Positions 55,262 through 63,666 of a DNA stretch of 64,000 nucleotides are shown in pieces (position 1 is the first letter of the stretch; the number at the start of each line of letters is the position of its first letter). This DNA is from Paracoccus sanguinis (GTDB taxonomy: Bacteria > Pseudomonadota > Alphaproteobacteria > Rhodobacterales > Rhodobacteraceae). The DNA lies in contig NZ_FNNA01000001.1 in the NCBI RefSeq assembly GCF_900106665.1, positions 620,001 through 684,000 of the forward strand. The letters are read 5' to 3'. The notes below the pieces were generated by a model. The model had not been told where the DNA came from. It saw only the letters and a program-made list of their open reading frames with translations, and made no database searches. The translations under genes and the position numbers were made by a program.

Positions 55262-55921
55262 TCAGAGAACCCGGCCGACCCAGACGACGCGGCCGATGAG
55301 GTGGAAGCCGTCGCTTTCGGCGCGGTCGATCATGAAGGGCGCGTAGGCCGGGTTGTCGGACGCGACCTGGACGGCACCGGCCTGCATGGGCTGCAGGCGC
55401 TTGACCAGGACACTGTCATCGAGCGTGAAGGCCCAGATCGCCGGTGCGAGCTGTGTGTCGGTGGTGTCGATCATCACCAGATCGCGGTCCGAGATGGTCG
55501 GTTCCATGCTGTCGCCGCGGGCGTCCACGATGGCGAGGCCCTTGGGGCCGCGGCCCAGGCGGCGCGCGAAGAACTCGGCGGTGAAGGGGATGCTGTCGAG
55601 TTGCTCGGCGCGCTCGATGAACGCGCCGTGGCCGGCCGACAGGGCGACGTCGTACCGCGGCACGGATGGGAAATCCTCGCGGGCCTTGGCCGGCACAGCT
55701 GCCGGAGGGGCAGAGCCGGTTGCCAGCCACGCGGGATCGACGCCGGAAGCCGCGGCGATCGCCAGCACGTTGGAGAGGCTCGGATCAGCCCCACCCTTTC
55801 GCCACTTCTCGATAGCAGACTTCGAAACGCTGGCCTTTCCGGCCAGCGCCACCACTCCACCGGCGCGCCGGATGGCCTCCTCGATGCGCCCTGCGAAAGC
55901 GTCCTGTCGGTCAGTGTTCAC
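55262..55921 (-). CDS. Prophage repressor, XRE helix-turn-helix with S24/LexA-type domain
   Basis: The product has 219 residues. The N-terminal helix-turn-helix (about 14-60, GGVVALAGKASVSKSAIEKW) is followed by a LexA-like self-cleavage domain. The catalytic serine is S138 in GDSMEP and the lysine is K174 in VLVKRL. An Ala-Gly pair at 96-97 could be the cleavage site. It should hold the prophage silent and be inactivated by DNA damage. It is transcribed leftward away from the operator region, as in Mu. It is not homologous in layout to Mu's own c repressor, which lacks an S24 domain. Confidence 0.88.
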   Translation of the reverse strand: MNTDRQDAFAGRIEEAIRRAGGVVALAGKASVSKSAIEKWRKGGADPSLSNVLAIAAASGVDPAWLATGSAPPAAVPAKAREDFPSVPRYDVALSAGHGAFIERAEQLDSIPFTAEFFARRLGRGPKGLAIVDARGDSMEPTISDRDLVMIDTTDTQLAPAIWAFTLDDSVLVKRLQPMQAGAVQVASDNPAYAPFMIDRAESDGFHLIGRVVWVGRVL

Positions 55922-56046
55922 GATAGTAAACTCTGACCAAGAGGGTCAGTGTTCGGCGCGCGGTCAGTCTTCGCAGAAATACCACGAAAAGACATAGGTT
56001 TAGCCGAAGCCGACGCCTGGGCTACACGATAGTCGAACTCTGACCG
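55909..56046. promoter_or_regulatory. Prophage operator region with five GGTCAG-GTTC repeats
   Basis: Copies of GGTCAGWGTTC occur on the + strand at 55909-55919, 55944-55954 and 55962-55972 (GGTCAGTCTTC), and on the - strand at 55928-55938 and 56036-56046. The copies at 55928 and 55944 form an inverted pair around AAGAG. A longer CACGATAGT/CTCTGACC unit recurs at 55919-55938 and 56026-56046. They lie between divergent repressor and ner genes, so they are the likely operators. Confidence 0.7.
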
Positions 56047-56142
56047 CACTTTAGTGCTTGCGCAGTTTACAAAAGTGTTCATTATCGCCCTTAGAGCAGA
56101 CGTTACCCAACAGCCGGGTGCCACCGGCGCGGGAGAGAGCAG

Positions 56143-56442
56143 ATGACCAAAGATGCCATTTCATGGCACCCGGCCGACGTACGTGCGGCGGTGTCCAAGG
56201 CAGGCAGCACGCTGGCGAAGATCGCCGAGGACGCGGGCCTGCACGTCAGCACGGCCCAGCAGGCGCTGAAGCGCCCCTGCTATGCCGGCGAACAGGCGAT
56301 CGCCCAGTTCCTCGGTGTCCCGGCCCACCACATCTGGCCGGGCCGTTACGACAGCGCGGGCCTGCCCAAACATCCCCGCATCCGAAAGCAACTTAACGCC
56401 GATAACTCGGCGGTGGAATGTCAAAAGGAGATGGCGGCATGA
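56143..56442 (+). CDS. Ner-like helix-turn-helix regulator
   Basis: The product has 99 residues. ISWHPADVRAAVSKAGSTLA, then HVSTAQQALKRP and EQAIAQFLGVPAHHIWPGRYD, match the Ner/Nlp family of Mu-like phages, including the WPxRY motif. Ner turns down early and repressor transcription after infection. It is divergent from the repressor and first in the rightward early operon. GGGAGAG supports the start, and its stop overlaps the next gene (ATGA). Confidence 0.88.
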   Translation: MTKDAISWHPADVRAAVSKAGSTLAKIAEDAGLHVSTAQQALKRPCYAGEQAIAQFLGVPAHHIWPGRYDSAGLPKHPRIRKQLNADNSAVECQKEMAA

Positions 56443-56615
56443 ACCGCCTCACGCTCCGCCGCGCGGCCCGCATGTTCGGGCGCATCACCGCCGATGACAT
56501 CACCGACGCCGTGGGCGCGATGCTGATCTTCGCGACCCTGGCCGCCGGGATCTGGGTGCTCGCCGGGCTCGGCCTCGTCGAGAGCGGCCACGAGCTGGCG
56601 GGCGTGGCGCGATGA
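56439..56615 (+). CDS. Small prophage membrane protein
   Basis: The product has 58 residues. A basic start (MNRLTLRRAARMFGR) precedes one hydrophobic segment (about 27-48, GAMLIFATLAAGIWVLAGLG). I do not recognise it. It overlaps ner by 4 bases upstream and the next gene by 4 bases downstream, so it belongs to the early operon. Confidence 0.65.
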   Translation: MNRLTLRRAARMFGRITADDITDAVGAMLIFATLAAGIWVLAGLGLVESGHELAGVAR

Positions 56616-56809
56616 CACCCGACACCCGTCCGTCCGCCCCCGCCGAGGCCCGCGCCGCCCTCGCTGAGGCGAAGCTGGCCCGCGTAGTGGGAGGCATCCA
56701 GGCGCTGATCGACGTGCTCGAGACGGTGGAGGCAGTGGCCGGCCTTTCTTTGGACGACGAGTGCACGATGGGCGACTTGCGCGAGATCGTCGCGGAGGCG
56801 CGGGCATGA
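56612..56809 (+). CDS. Small prophage protein, helical, unknown
   Basis: The product has 65 residues, rich in Ala, Glu and Leu, probably two helices (about 12-30 and 32-60). No family is recognised. It overlaps both neighbours by 4 bases, which supports it as a real gene in the early operon. Confidence 0.6.
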   Translation: MTPDTRPSAPAEARAALAEAKLARVVGGIQALIDVLETVEAVAGLSLDDECTMGDLREIVAEARA

Positions 56810-57138
56810 GGACGTCGCCGTTCCCGCCCGAGGTCCGCGAGAGCGTGATCACCCTGGCCGAAACCGGGGTGAGCCAGCGCGACATCGCCGGCAGGTTCGG
56901 CCTGTCGAAGACGACGGTCAGCAAGTGGATCATCGCCGCCCGTCGCAAGGGCCGGGCCGTCCCGGTGCCCACCGACAGGACCGGCGTGACGGTCCTGTCC
57001 GGCGACAGCAAGAGCCTGATCCGCCTGCGGGCCGAGGCCGAGCGGCGCCATGTGAGCCCGGAAATGCTCGCCAGCGTGCTGCTGGCCACGATCTGCGCCG
57101 ACGACCTGTTCAACGCCGTGCTGGAGGATGCATGGTGA
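56806..57138 (+). CDS. Helix-turn-helix protein, Mu-like early gene
   Basis: The product has 110 residues. PEVRESVITLAETGVSQRDI, then AGRFGLSKTTVSKWI, is a homeodomain-like helix-turn-helix of the kind found in transposases and phage regulators. The C-terminal half is helical (SKSLIRLRAEAERRHVSPEM). It probably binds DNA, but the target is unknown. It overlaps its neighbours by 4 bases upstream and 7 bases downstream. Confidence 0.75.
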   Translation: MRTSPFPPEVRESVITLAETGVSQRDIAGRFGLSKTTVSKWIIAARRKGRAVPVPTDRTGVTVLSGDSKSLIRLRAEAERRHVSPEMLASVLLATICADDLFNAVLEDAW

Positions 57139-57338
57139 CCCACGAACGCGATGAACATCCCGGCGTCACGCCGCGCCAGTTCCGCGACCTGCGGACAGGA
57201 GCCGTCCGCTGCTGCGCTACCCGCGCCGCGGTCGAGCGGTTCTTCGACAACCGCTCGCCGCTGCACTTCGAGGAGCGCCAGCCGGACGAATTCCCCGGTC
57301 AGGCTGACGTGGTCGAGCAGCACTGGGGCCAGGCATGA
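57132..57338 (+). CDS. Small prophage protein of unknown function
   Basis: The product has 68 residues and is charged, with two adjacent cysteines (VRCCATRAAVERFF). No family is recognised. It overlaps the helix-turn-helix gene by 7 bases and the next by 4. GGAGG lies just upstream of ATG 57132. Confidence 0.6.
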   Translation: MVTHERDEHPGVTPRQFRDLRTGAVRCCATRAAVERFFDNRSPLHFEERQPDEFPGQADVVEQHWGQA

Positions 57339-57532
57339 CCGGGGTGCTGATCTGGCTTGTGGCCCTTCTGTACGTCGCGGGAGCGGTCGTCACGCGCGAA
57401 CTGCTCCACATCGGCATCATGGTGATGGATGGCCGGGTGCCGGCGGCCTGGTCGCGCGTGTTCGTCGTGATGATCTGGCCGGTCATCGCGGTCGCCATAT
57501 CCGTGACGCGCATTGCGGGTGACGACAGATGA
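57335..57532 (+). CDS. Small prophage membrane protein
   Basis: The product has 65 residues with two hydrophobic segments (about 3-20 and 42-58, RVFVVMIWPVIAVAISV). Unknown family. Its short overlaps with both neighbours support it as part of the operon. Confidence 0.6.
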   Translation: MTGVLIWLVALLYVAGAVVTRELLHIGIMVMDGRVPAAWSRVFVVMIWPVIAVAISVTRIAGDDR

Positions 57533-57768
57533 ACCCGTACCAGCCGTCGATGATCGCCGAGTGGGTCACGCCCGAGCACAAGCGGGCGGTCTGGGAAGCG
57601 CTGGCGCCGCCTGCGCGGCTCGATCTGGCCGGCATCGCGGCGGCGACCGGTCTGCACGGCAGCATCGTCAACGAAATCTGGGCCGAGGGCAGCGCCAAGG
57701 GGCGGCTGCGGCTGGTCGATCAGGGGCCGGGTTTCCGGTGGATAGAGCGCGTGGAGGACGCAGCATGA
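57529..57768 (+). CDS. Small prophage protein of unknown function
   Basis: The product has 79 residues. PEHKRAVWEALAPPARLDLA, then GIAAATGLHGSIVNEIW, may be a small winged-helix or helix-turn-helix, but I am not sure. It overlaps both neighbours by 4 bases. Confidence 0.6.
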   Translation: MNPYQPSMIAEWVTPEHKRAVWEALAPPARLDLAGIAAATGLHGSIVNEIWAEGSAKGRLRLVDQGPGFRWIERVEDAA

Positions 57769-57905
57769 CGAAGGGGCAAGGCTACATGCTCATCGGGGTC
57801 GCCATGTTCATCTTGGCCTCAATCGACCAGCCCCACCACTGGGGGGCGGTCGGCTGGTCGGTGGCCGGACTGCTCTGCATCATCAGGGGAGCGGTCGCGA
57901 AATGA
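57765..57905 (+). CDS. Very small prophage membrane protein
   Basis: The product has 46 residues with two short hydrophobic segments (about 7-19 and 27-41). It overlaps the upstream gene by 4 bases (ATGA), which is the main support. It ends nine bases before the end of the leftward cargo gene. Confidence 0.5.
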   Translation: MTKGQGYMLIGVAMFILASIDQPHHWGAVGWSVAGLLCIIRGAVAK

Positions 57906-57913
57906 TCCGCTAC

Positions 57914-58420
57914 TCAGAGTGCGAACGGGCTGCCGCCGCGCGATCTGGCGGCAACCATGCCGTAGTTCTTCCCGTCGCTCTTCGGAACCCTTGTCTTGCA
58001 GAGCGGGCACTCGAGCGTGTTGGGTTGAACGAACTGCATTATCGAACGCTTCTCCTGCTCAAAGCAGGCTGCGCACAGATCGTGCGGGGGCTCTCCTTTA
58101 GCATCGTCCGGGTTCAGGCTATATACGAGGCCGCCCCGATCGGTCGTCGTAAGCGTATAGCGGCTCGCCTGCTGTTCAAACTTGCTCCGGCGCTGCTCTT
58201 CTTCCTTGAGCTTCAGCAGCAACTTTTTCGTCTCCAGGTTGGCTTCCTGTGCCGCCAGAAGCTGGGTGGTGATCTCGACGATCTGCGCCCGGTACTGGGC
58301 ATCCTGGGGCGTCTCCTTGGCGAAGAGACCCTTCAGTCGTGCCAGCCCGTTGGCGGCGGTATCGAATGCGGTTGCGGCGGCGCCCGCAAACCCGATGGCG
58401 GTGGTGATGTTCTCGATCAT
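57914..58420 (-). CDS. Leftward prophage cargo gene: coiled coil plus zinc ribbon
   Basis: The product has 168 residues. A short hydrophobic N-terminus (ITTAIGFAGAAATAFD) and a coiled coil (about 42-88, with LETKKLLLKLKEEEQRRSKF) precede a C-terminal domain with CAACFEQEKR and CPLCKTRVPKSDGK, two CxxC pairs likely to bind zinc. It runs against the early operon, with its own AAGGA ribosome site. That makes it look like a lysogenic cargo gene (moron). Base composition is less GC-rich than its neighbours. I do not know its function. Confidence 0.75.
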   Translation of the reverse strand: MIENITTAIGFAGAAATAFDTAANGLARLKGLFAKETPQDAQYRAQIVEITTQLLAAQEANLETKKLLLKLKEEEQRRSKFEQQASRYTLTTTDRGGLVYSLNPDDAKGEPPHDLCAACFEQEKRSIMQFVQPNTLECPLCKTRVPKSDGKNYGMVAARSRGGSPFAL

Positions 58421-58523
58421 TCGGATCGTCCTTCTGTTGATCTTGAACAGGGGGATGTAGCTGGCGGGCGGGGTGGCAGCCCTGTCCGTCAGTGCCAGAT
58501 TATCCCGTTCCGCCGGTCCGACA

Positions 58524-58979
58524 ATGGCCAAGCGTGACCGCCTGACCCCCGACCTGTTCCGCGACTGGCAACCGCCGGAGGTCGCCGCGCGGCTTGAGGG
58601 GCCGTTGCCCCAGGGCGGCACGCTGCGCTCGCGGATCAGCCGGGCGGTGTCGCAGGCGCTGGCCGCCTCGGCGATGCCGCGCGACCGGATCGCGGCCGAG
58701 ATGTCCGACTACCTCGGCGAGGACATCAGCAAGCACATGCTCGACGCCTATGCCAGCCAGGCGCGCGAGGGCCACACGATCACGCTCGAGCGGTTCATCG
58801 CCCTCGTGGAGGTGACCGGGCAGACCGGGCTGCTGGGGTTCGTGGCCGACGCCTTCGGGCTGGTCGTGGTGCCGGCGAAATACGCCGAGCTGATCGAGCT
58901 GCATTTCATTGACGAACAGCAGGCCGAACTGGAGCGCCGCCGGCAGGCACTGGCGCTGCGCTGGAAGGGCAAGAGATGA
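58524..58979 (+). CDS. Mu-like early protein upstream of the transposase
   Basis: The product has 151 residues. SRISRAVSQALAASAMPRDR, then MSDYLGEDISKHMLDAYASQ and HTITLERFIALVEVTG, read like a repressor-type helix-turn-helix protein found beside MuA in Mu-like phages. Role unknown. ATG 58524 is preferred over an in-frame ATG at 58473, though neither has a strong ribosome site. It overlaps the transposase by 4 bases. Confidence 0.7.
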   Translation: MAKRDRLTPDLFRDWQPPEVAARLEGPLPQGGTLRSRISRAVSQALAASAMPRDRIAAEMSDYLGEDISKHMLDAYASQAREGHTITLERFIALVEVTGQTGLLGFVADAFGLVVVPAKYAELIELHFIDEQQAELERRRQALALRWKGKR

Positions 58980-61147
58980 GCGACTGGAAGACAGCGGCCG
59001 AATGGGCGGCGGAAGGGCTGGACGGGGTGCCGGCCACCGAGAGCGGCGTCATTCGGACAGCTAAGCGCGAGGACTGGAACGCCCTCGGCTCGACCCATGC
59101 CCGCAAGCGCAAGGGGCGCGGCGGCGGCTGGGAATATCACGTCAGCTGCCTGCCCGAGGCCGCGCGGGCCGACTGGGCCCGGCGCCAGCGCGCCGCGCTG
59201 GCCAGCGCTACCGCTACCCGCGAAGCCGCAGTGGTCAAGGAGCGCGCGTCCGAGACCGCCGAAAAGGTCGCCGCCCATCGCCGCCGCGTGATGGAGGCGC
59301 GGGGCGCAGTCATGGTCGAGCTGCGCCGCCGCGAGATCCTCGACGGCTCGGCGCGACAGGCGATCCTCAACCTGCTGGCCGAGGCGCAGGCCGGGCTGCT
59401 GCCCACATCGCTCATGGAGATGCTGGCGCTGTCGGTCGAGAAGGGCCGGGGCGAGCTGCGCCTGCCGAGCCGGGCCCGGCTCTATGCATGGAGGCAGGCC
59501 TATCAAGAAGGCGGGGTGCGCGCCCTGCTGCCAGAGGCGCGGCCGCAAGAGTGCAAGTCCGGGATGCCGGACTGGTTGCCGATGCTGCTGCGCCACTACT
59601 GCAAGCCGGCCAAACCGACGCTCGCACAGGCGCTCGATGACCTGCGCAAACACCTAGCCGATCCGTCGGCAGCGCCCAGCTACGATCAGGCGCGCCGTGC
59701 GATCGCGAGCCTCAAGGGCACCGACAATTACCTCGCGCCGTTCAAGCGCCGCGAAGGCCCGATTGCGCTGAAGGCGCGGATGGCCTTCACCCGCCGAACG
59801 CTCGACGGGATCGAACCGACCGAGATCTACACCTCGGACGGCAAGCTCTTCGAGGCCGAGGTCGCACATCCGATCCACGGCCGGCCTTTCCGTCCCGAGA
59901 TCACCCCCATCCTCGACGTGGCCACGCGCAAATGTGTTGGCTGGTCGGTCGGGCTCGTGGAGAACAGCCGCGGGGTCGCGGATGCGCTTCGGCACGCTTG
60001 CGAGACTCATGGCATCCCCGCGCTGCTCTACACCGACCGCGGGCCCGGTTTCCGCAACGATGCCCTCGACAATGCCACCAGCGGCATTTGCGGCCGGCTA
60101 GGGATCACGCCGGTCCACTCGCTGCCCTATGTGTCGCAGTCGCGCGGGGTGATCGAGCGGTCGCACCAGTCGATCTGGACCAACCTTGCCAAAGCGCTGC
60201 CGAGCTACTGCGGCGACGACATGGACCGCGAGGCGGGAAAGGCTCGGCAGAAAGCGCTCGTCCGCGACATCCGCGAGGTGGGCGCGAGCCGGCTGCTGCC
60301 GACCTGGGATCAGTTCCTGGCCGCGGTGGAGGCGACGGTCGCGGCCTACAACGACCGGCCACATCGGACGTTGAAGGTGCGCGACGCGGAGAGCGGGCGG
60401 CTTCGGGCGGCGTCGCCGAACGAGAAATGGGCGGAGTTCGTGGCCAGCGGCTTTGAGGCGATCGCGGTCACCGCGGACGAGGTTGACGATCTGTTCCGGC
60501 CCTACGTGCGGCGCAAGTCGGCGCGCGGTGAAGTGCAGTGGAACAACAACCAGTACTTCCATCAGGCGCTGCAGCCCTTCGACGGGATGGAGGTCCTCGT
60601 CGGGATCGACATTCACGATGCCAGCCGGGTTTGGGTGCGGGAGCTGGTGCATCACGAGGGCAAGCCCGCTCAAGGCGCCTTGATCTGCGTGGCGGATTAT
60701 TTCGCAAACAAGCAGCGCTATTTCCCGCACTCGCTCACCGACAAGGCCAAGGAAACCCGTGCGAGGGGCCGGATGCGGCGGCTCGATCTCAAGCGGGAGG
60801 AGGTCGAGGCTGAGGCGCGCGGCGTCTACTTCATCGAGGCGCAGGCCCTAGCGCCGGTGGCCGAGTTCATAGAGCCCGCGCGTGCGCCCGAGGCCGTCGC
60901 CGTCATCGCGCCACAGCCCGAGGCTGTCTCGTCCGGCGCGCCTGAGCCAGCCCACGCTTTCGCCGATGACGAGGAGGTGTGCATGGCCGTGGCGATCATG
61001 GCCGACCACGGCACGCTGAACACCATGAACCCCGGCTGGCGCATCACGCTGGAGGAAAAAATCCATCGCCCTGCCGGGCGGCGGAAGCTGGAGATGGCAG
61101 GCGTCGATCCCTGGGCTTTGCTGGACCTTCTGAGATCGGCCGCCTGA
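58976..61147 (+). CDS. MuA-type DDE transposase
   Basis: The product has 723 residues (Mu A has 663). The N-terminal Mu-type DNA-binding region starts WKTAAEWAAEGLDGVP. The DDE core has D288 in TSDGKLFEAEV, D354 in LLYTDRGPGF and E394 in GVIERSHQSIW. The Mu C-terminal domain (about 490-560, VRRKSARGEVQWNNNQYF) and a tail that interacts with MuB follow. It joins phage ends to host DNA. All three catalytic residues are present. Confidence 0.95.
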   Translation: MSDWKTAAEWAAEGLDGVPATESGVIRTAKREDWNALGSTHARKRKGRGGGWEYHVSCLPEAARADWARRQRAALASATATREAAVVKERASETAEKVAAHRRRVMEARGAVMVELRRREILDGSARQAILNLLAEAQAGLLPTSLMEMLALSVEKGRGELRLPSRARLYAWRQAYQEGGVRALLPEARPQECKSGMPDWLPMLLRHYCKPAKPTLAQALDDLRKHLADPSAAPSYDQARRAIASLKGTDNYLAPFKRREGPIALKARMAFTRRTLDGIEPTEIYTSDGKLFEAEVAHPIHGRPFRPEITPILDVATRKCVGWSVGLVENSRGVADALRHACETHGIPALLYTDRGPGFRNDALDNATSGICGRLGITPVHSLPYVSQSRGVIERSHQSIWTNLAKALPSYCGDDMDREAGKARQKALVRDIREVGASRLLPTWDQFLAAVEATVAAYNDRPHRTLKVRDAESGRLRAASPNEKWAEFVASGFEAIAVTADEVDDLFRPYVRRKSARGEVQWNNNQYFHQALQPFDGMEVLVGIDIHDASRVWVRELVHHEGKPAQGALICVADYFANKQRYFPHSLTDKAKETRARGRMRRLDLKREEVEAEARGVYFIEAQALAPVAEFIEPARAPEAVAVIAPQPEAVSSGAPEPAHAFADDEEVCMAVAIMADHGTLNTMNPGWRITLEEKIHRPAGRRKLEMAGVDPWALLDLLRSAA

Positions 61148-61192
61148 CCACCAGCACTGAACGAACAACGAGCAGTACGGAGAAAAGGCTAC

Positions 61193-61963
61193 ATGAGACC
61201 CGTCTTTGTGGAAACCCGAAACTATCGCGCGTTCTTCGACGCAATCGAGGGGCTGCAGTCCCGCGGCGCCGAGGAGTGCCGCCTGATCGTGGTCGATGGC
61301 GCGCCGGGCCTTGGCAAGACCACTATTCTGCATCGCTGGGCGGCGATGGAGAGCTGTTTCTATCTTCGCGCCAAGGAGGACTGGACCTCTTACTGGCTGA
61401 TGAAGGAGCTGCTCGAATGCGGCCGCGCGGCCGTGCCGCATGGGCATGAGGCGCGGTTCAGCGCCTGCCTGCAGATGCTGGCCGAACGCCAGCGGGTCGC
61501 GGAGATGACCGGGCAGAGCTTTGCCATCGTGCTCGACGAGGCCGACTACATCTCGTCGAAGTCCAAGCTGATGAACCTCGTCCGCGACCTGGCCGACATC
61601 GCGGCAGTGCCGATCGTTCTGGTCGGGATGGGCAAGATCCGCGATCAGCTGGTCCGCTATCCCCAGACCGCGCGCCGCATCAGCCGCTATGTGCGGTTCG
61701 AGCCGGCTGACCTCGCGGATGTCCAGAAGTTCCTGGACGCCAAGTGCGAGGTGAAGGTGGCGCCGGATCTCGCGCAGTTCGTGCACAGCGCTTCCAGCGG
61801 CTACAACAGCGAGGTGCTCGAGGCGATCCGCAACATCGAGCGGTTCGGGCGGAACAAGACCACCGGCCCCGACGGCCTCACGCTGCGCGACATGGCTGGC
61901 CATCTGCTGATGAACGATCGCCGCAGCGGCAACCCGGTGATGGTCCCCGGGGGTGCAAAATGA
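61193..61963 (+). CDS. MuB-type AAA+ ATPase, target-DNA activator
   Basis: The product has 256 residues. Walker A GAPGLGKT is at 36-43 and Walker B is IVLDEAD. It has the short AAA fold of MuB-like proteins, with a C-terminal helical part. It coats target DNA and stimulates the transposase. It follows the transposase with a 45-base gap and overlaps the next gene by 4 bases. Confidence 0.92.
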   Translation: MRPVFVETRNYRAFFDAIEGLQSRGAEECRLIVVDGAPGLGKTTILHRWAAMESCFYLRAKEDWTSYWLMKELLECGRAAVPHGHEARFSACLQMLAERQRVAEMTGQSFAIVLDEADYISSKSKLMNLVRDLADIAAVPIVLVGMGKIRDQLVRYPQTARRISRYVRFEPADLADVQKFLDAKCEVKVAPDLAQFVHSASSGYNSEVLEAIRNIERFGRNKTTGPDGLTLRDMAGHLLMNDRRSGNPVMVPGGAK

Positions 61964-62226
61964 CGACGCTGGCGGACATGCAGCTGATCGCCACCGAGGC
62001 GGTCGACAGCCTGCGGGAGCTGACAGGCAGGCTTGAGAAGCGCTTGGGCCGCGAGCCCACGCTGACCGAGGTCGCGCAGGCACTGGCGCTCGCCTATGGC
62101 GCTGCCCGAGGCGCGCTGCAGATGGCCACGCCCACGGAAGACCTTGCCGCTCTGGGCCAGTTCGTCGAGGTCGCGGCCGACGACGCCCGCTTCTGCCTGA
62201 TGGGACTGAGGGAGGCGGGGCTGTGA
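61960..62226 (+). CDS. Small prophage protein after MuB
   Basis: The product has 88 residues, helical, with GREPTLTEVAQALALAYGAA resembling a sigma-region or helix-turn-helix segment. No family is named. It overlaps MuB upstream and the next gene downstream by 4 bases. Confidence 0.65.
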   Translation: MTTLADMQLIATEAVDSLRELTGRLEKRLGREPTLTEVAQALALAYGAARGALQMATPTEDLAALGQFVEVAADDARFCLMGLREAGL

Positions 62227-62792
62227 CAAACCAGACAAGAATTCTCCATGCGCTGGGGACTTCGTGCCTGACCATTCACCAGCTCGCAGACCTTGTGGGG
62301 CTGACGGCGGTCCAGGTGAGCAAGGCGGCGTCGGGGCTGATCGCCCGGGATCTGGTCGAGCGCACCGAGCCCGGATGCTTTCGGGCGACGGATGGTGGCC
62401 TGGCTGCACAGAAGGGAGGGGTCGTGATCACAAGCGGTCCGGCAAACGTCGTCTGGCGCCAGCCGCGGCGCGCCGCCGGGTCCGGGCTGCGCCAGCGCGC
62501 CTGGAACGTGATGGGTCTGACCAAGACTTCGTTCACGGTGCCTGACCTCATCGTCGCTTCGGCCCGTGGTGACGAACTCGACGCCGAGGACAACCTGAGG
62601 CGTTACTGCGCCGTCCTTGTAAAGGCCGGATATCTGCGCCGGTTGCCGGGCCGGGATCAAGGGAGCCGTCACGGCTCCAACGGCTTCGTGCGCTTCCGCG
62701 TCGTGAAGCACAGTGGTCCGTTGGCGCCAACGCATCGGTCTCGAGCAGGGAAGGTGCGCGACCACAACACCGGCGAGGAGGTGGCGCTGTGA
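62223..62792 (+). CDS. Winged-helix DNA-binding protein, Mu-like early gene
   Basis: The product has 189 residues. An N-terminal winged helix (about 5-50, LTIHQLADLVGLTAVQVSKAA) and a second helical part (SGLRQRAWNVMGLTKTSFTV) follow a pattern common in Mu-like early regions. It begins with GTG in a GTGA overlap. The target is unknown. Confidence 0.75.
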   Translation: MTNQTRILHALGTSCLTIHQLADLVGLTAVQVSKAASGLIARDLVERTEPGCFRATDGGLAAQKGGVVITSGPANVVWRQPRRAAGSGLRQRAWNVMGLTKTSFTVPDLIVASARGDELDAEDNLRRYCAVLVKAGYLRRLPGRDQGSRHGSNGFVRFRVVKHSGPLAPTHRSRAGKVRDHNTGEEVAL

Positions 62793-63130
62793 GCGACGAC
62801 TATCTCGACCTGCTCAGGGCAGAGAAGGCGCGCGGCCGCACCACGGCCGACATCGCCCGCCAGCTGGGGTTCGCCCGAACGTCGATCTCGCTGCTGCTGT
62901 CGGGGAACTACCCCGCCGCCCGCGCCCCGAAGATCGAGGCGAAGGTGCTCGAGGTGTTCGGTCGAGCGATCGTTTGCCCGCATCTCGGCGCCGAGATCGA
63001 GCGCGACGCGTGCGACGCGCACCGGACGAGCCCGATGCCCACCAGCTCCGCCGACCGGCTGCGCCACTGGACGGCCTGCCGAACCTGCACCCAGAACCCG
63101 GCCGCGCCCGCGGCCATGAAGAGGAAATGA
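62789..63130 (+). CDS. Helix-turn-helix protein with cysteine-rich C-terminus
   Basis: The product has 113 residues. The helix-turn-helix (about 14-38, GRTTADIARQLGFARTSISL) is followed by cysteines in IVCPHLG, RDACDAH and WTACRTCTQN, possibly a metal site. GTG start in a GTGA overlap. It resembles Mu-like phage early proteins of unknown role. Confidence 0.72.
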   Translation: MSDDYLDLLRAEKARGRTTADIARQLGFARTSISLLLSGNYPAARAPKIEAKVLEVFGRAIVCPHLGAEIERDACDAHRTSPMPTSSADRLRHWTACRTCTQNPAAPAAMKRK

Positions 63131-63132
63131 CC

Positions 63133-63666
63133 ATGGCTCCGAAGGTGAAAACCAAGACGAAGGCAGGGCCGGCCCTGCCGATCCCGGCCGACGATACCGA
63201 GGCGCGCGAGGCGATCCGCGAGATCGGCGATCGGCAGCGTGAGGCGCTGCGGTTGCAGGCCGAGATGAACGACCAGATCGCGGCCCTGCAGGAGCGCTAC
63301 GGCGCCCTGGTCGCCCCGATCAACGCCAGGGTGACCGCGCTGACCGAGGGCCTGCAGCTCTTCTGCGAGGTGAACCGGACGCGGCTGACTGGCGGCAAGG
63401 TCAAGTACGCCGAGTTCTCCACCGGCAAGGTGAGCTGGCGGCTGCGGCCGGCCAAGGTGACGCTCAAGAAGATCGAGGACGTGATCGAGGCGATCCGCAG
63501 GGCCGGCCTCGGCGATCGCTTCCTGCGGACCAAGACCGAGGTCAACAAGGACGCGATGCTCGAGGACCGGACGACAGCCTCGGCGATCAAGGGCGTGAGC
63601 ATCGGCTCGGACGGCGAGGACTTCGTGGTCGAGCCCTACGAGACCGACCTGCGCGGCGCGGTCTGA
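63133..63666 (+). CDS. gam: Host-nuclease inhibitor Gam
   Basis: The product has 177 residues. The N-terminal coiled coil (about 30-75, REIGDRQREALRLQAEMND) and the YAEFSTGKVSWRLRPAKVTL and RTKTEVNKDAML segments are typical of Mu Gam. It binds DNA ends and shields them from exonucleases such as RecBCD. ATG 63133 has a good ribosome spacing from AGGA; ATG 63127, overlapping the upstream stop, would add two residues. Confidence 0.92.
   Translation: MAPKVKTKTKAGPALPIPADDTEAREAIREIGDRQREALRLQAEMNDQIAALQERYGALVAPINARVTALTEGLQLFCEVNRTRLTGGKVKYAEFSTGKVSWRLRPAKVTLKKIEDVIEAIRRAGLGDRFLRTKTEVNKDAMLEDRTTASAIKGVSIGSDGEDFVVEPYETDLRGAV

Noticed and set aside
55078..55299. A 73-codon frame at the prophage left end
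   Set aside because: It runs through the repressor terminator into the antisense of the repressor gene, and through the putative transposase sites. No recognisable features.
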